DNA of 64,000 nt from Pseudomonadota bacterium (GTDB taxonomy: Bacteria > Pseudomonadota > Gammaproteobacteria > Steroidobacterales > Steroidobacteraceae): the NCBI GenBank assembly GCA_025357635.1, contig JANXOV010000009.1:19928-83927 (forward strand), given 5' to 3'. Position numbers and translations under genes: made by a program. A model generated the notes under the pieces. The model saw only the letters and a list, made by a program, of their open reading frames with translations, ran no database searches and was not told the origin of the DNA. This document shows, piece by piece, positions 62,879-64,000 of the stretch (within the stretch, counting starts at the first letter, position 1; each line of letters begins with the position of its first letter).

Positions 62879-63601
62879 ATGGAGAGCCTGATTTCGGTCT
62901 GTGACGGCCGCCTCCCTTCAGACGCTCGCCGATTGCGGATCCTGCTCGTCGACGATCACCATGTCGTGCGTGCAGCCCTCCATGCTCTACTTGCTTTGGA
63001 AGCGGATTTCGATGTCGTTGGCGAAGCCAGTGATGCGGACAATGGGATTGCACTCGCGCAACAACTGTTGCCGGATGTAGTTGTGACTGATCTAGGAATG
63101 GGAACGAAGAACGGCATCTACTTAGTTTCTCAACTGCGCGTAATTGCCCCTGATAGTAAGGCGCTCGTGTTGACGGTGCATAACGACGAGGGACACATTA
63201 AGGCCGCATTGTTGGCTGGCGCACATGGATACGTACTCAAAGATTCATGCCGGGCCGATCTTGTGGCGGCGATTTGCGCAGTGGGACGTGGTGAAATTTA
63301 CCTTTGCCGACCCGTATCTAACGTCGTCGTTTCCGGCTTTCTGGAGCGCCCCTGCGTGTCGAAGTCATTGCCGCCGCTTGAGTTGACTGATCGCCAACGC
63401 GAAATCATCACGCACGTGGCGCAAGGCATGACGAACCTGGTCATAGCGAGGCAGTTGGGGCTGAGCTCGAAAACTATTGCGAAACATCGGGCTAACTTGA
63501 TGTGCAAGCTACATTTGCAAAATAGCGCGTCAATTACGATGTTCGCAATTGAACATGGCCTCGTCTCACCGGATGAGATCGCGCATCAATCCCAACACTA
63601 G
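62879..63601 (+). CDS. NarL/LuxR-family response regulator
   Basis: A 240-residue regulator. Receiver: LLVDDHHVVRAALHALL, phospho-Asp in VVVTDLGMGTKNG, Thr in LVLTVHNDEG, Lys in YVLKDSC. LuxR helix-turn-helix: LTDRQREIITHVAQGMTNLV, IARQLGLSSKTIAKHRANLM. It has no kinase of its own beside it; the only kinase nearby is the OmpR-linked one, whose architecture (HAMP, HisKA) is not the NarX/LytS type usually paired with NarL proteins. It is the only plus-strand gene of the island. Confidence 0.94.
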   Translation: MESLISVCDGRLPSDARRLRILLVDDHHVVRAALHALLALEADFDVVGEASDADNGIALAQQLLPDVVVTDLGMGTKNGIYLVSQLRVIAPDSKALVLTVHNDEGHIKAALLAGAHGYVLKDSCRADLVAAICAVGRGEIYLCRPVSNVVVSGFLERPCVSKSLPPLELTDRQREIITHVAQGMTNLVIARQLGLSSKTIAKHRANLMCKLHLQNSASITMFAIEHGLVSPDEIAHQSQH

Positions 63602-63879
63602 CTCCACTAGTCTTCATTGCGATGACGGCATGTAGATAGGCAGATGTCTTGGATGCTGAACGGAGTCGCCACGTGTTGAATCACTGTGCTTCGCTCTTTT
63701 CACGCGCTTTGGCGGCCCGTATAGCGAACTCACTCACATGGGTTAAGACTCTTTGTTCAGGCGGTTATGTCAGTCGACAGCCGTCCGCTCCCGTGCATTC
63801 TAATCGACTGAAAAATCAGGGTTTCTCGCTACTCTACCAATCACCATTGGACTGATTCAGATGCCGCCAGACGAGTCAA
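63602..63879. other. non-coding stretch next to tRNA-Leu
   Basis: About 280 bases between the NarL-type regulator and the 3' end of the tRNA. Integrases of tRNA-targeting elements are often found here, but I see only a 68-residue frame (63649-63855) without family features. It may be an eroded integration module. Confidence 0.4.
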
Positions 63880-63965
63880 TGGTGCCCCCGCCCGGACTCG
63901 AACCGGGATGGCTGTTAACCGACGGATTTTAAGTCCGTTGCGTCTACCAATTCCGCCACGAGGGC
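63880..63965 (-). tRNA. tRNA-Leu (UAA)
   Basis: Minus-strand 86-base class II tRNA including encoded CCA. Acceptor stem GCCCTCG pairs with CGGGGGC (one U-G at 5-68). The anticodon loop CTTAAAA with stem ACGGA/TCCGT gives UAA at 63929-63931. A long variable arm (CGGTTAACAGCCATC region) and the T-arm CCCGG-TTCGAGT-CCGGG follow. The 3' half is duplicated at 53762-53783. Confidence 0.97.
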
Positions 63966-64000
63966 CGGTTCGATGTGAATGTGGAGGCTAGGGTCGGGAT

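Larger units (their letters stand above)
53784..63879. mobile_element. putative tRNA-Leu-integrated genomic island (about 10 kb)
   Basis: The segment lies between the tRNA 3'-end remnant and the intact tRNA-Leu. Without it ccmA would sit about 70 bases from the tRNA. Inside are a two-component pair, a giant dihaem protein, an FKBP, two secreted Ig-like proteins and a NarL-type regulator; GC content looks lower than in the ccm block. No integrase, transposase or plasmid function is recognised, so the element would be an immobile remnant. Alternative: a duplicated tRNA fragment without mobility. Confidence 0.5.

Noticed and set aside
63649..63855. 68-codon frame beside tRNA-Leu as an integrase fragment
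   Set aside because: No conserved Arg-His-Arg-Tyr pattern; it looks like random frame in non-coding DNA.
1..64000. CRISPR array
   Set aside because: No series of regularly spaced near-identical direct repeats was seen on reading the window; the only repeats found are the dyads and tRNA remnant listed.

Overview
The window reads as chromosome of a GC-rich gammaproteobacterium. The fabG-acpP-fabF-pabB-pabC-mltG-tmk-holB-pilZ string is the gammaproteobacterial fatty-acid/folate/replication cluster, and pabB directly between fabF and pabC is an arrangement I associate with the Xanthomonadales/Nevskiales/Steroidobacteraceae side of the class. A complete System I cytochrome c maturation operon, a large TonB-dependent receptor and three RND efflux systems fit a free-living aerobe. 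The family-level placement is inference only.

Layout. 1-7160 (+): fatty acid synthesis, p-aminobenzoate synthesis, MltG, Tmk, DNA polymerase delta-prime and a PilZ protein, tightly packed with ATGA/GTGA overlaps. 7167-11091 (-): a cNMP-binding/rhodanese fusion, a FadJ-like beta-oxidation protein and an EEP-family hydrolase, divergent from a small TIR-like protein (11155-11610, +) that meets a hypothetical gene tail to tail. 12136-18360 (-): a tetR-tolC-adaptor-RND efflux operon with palindromes at the regulator promoter. 18509-20226 (+): formate-tetrahydrofolate ligase behind a possible 17-residue coupled leader peptide. 20382-23248: a PAS/LOV-like protein with three tiny membrane proteins (-), divergent from a MerR regulator and an SDR (+). 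23394-28158: fasciclin-domain protein, M28 peptidase, APC permease, YncE-like propeller. 28191-35806 (+): response regulator, sensor kinase and a heavy-metal-type RND tripartite pump. 35998-42693: TonB receptor, sugar dehydrogenase/cytochrome c fusion, and a divergent molybdopterin oxidoreductase. 42722-46953 (-): a second HAE1-type RND pump with adaptor. 47011-53692 (-): ccmABCDEFGHI in canonical order.

The right end, about 53.76-63.88 kb, looks like a genomic island. It lies between ccmA and a tRNA-Leu(UAA) gene, and its left edge carries a 22-base copy of that tRNA's 3' end with one difference. The difference restores a Watson-Crick pair in the tRNA acceptor stem, as expected if the left copy is the displaced original 3' end. 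No integrase is recognisable. The cargo is coherent: an OmpR-type regulator and kinase, a 1361-residue secreted protein with two CxxCH haem motifs, two secreted proteins sharing a C-terminal Ig-like module, and a periplasmic FKBP-type prolyl isomerase, all on the minus strand, plus a divergent NarL-type regulator. I regard this as the most interesting part of the window and the best candidate for an undescribed system, probably extracytoplasmic redox chemistry under two-component control. Its substrate cannot be read from the sequence.
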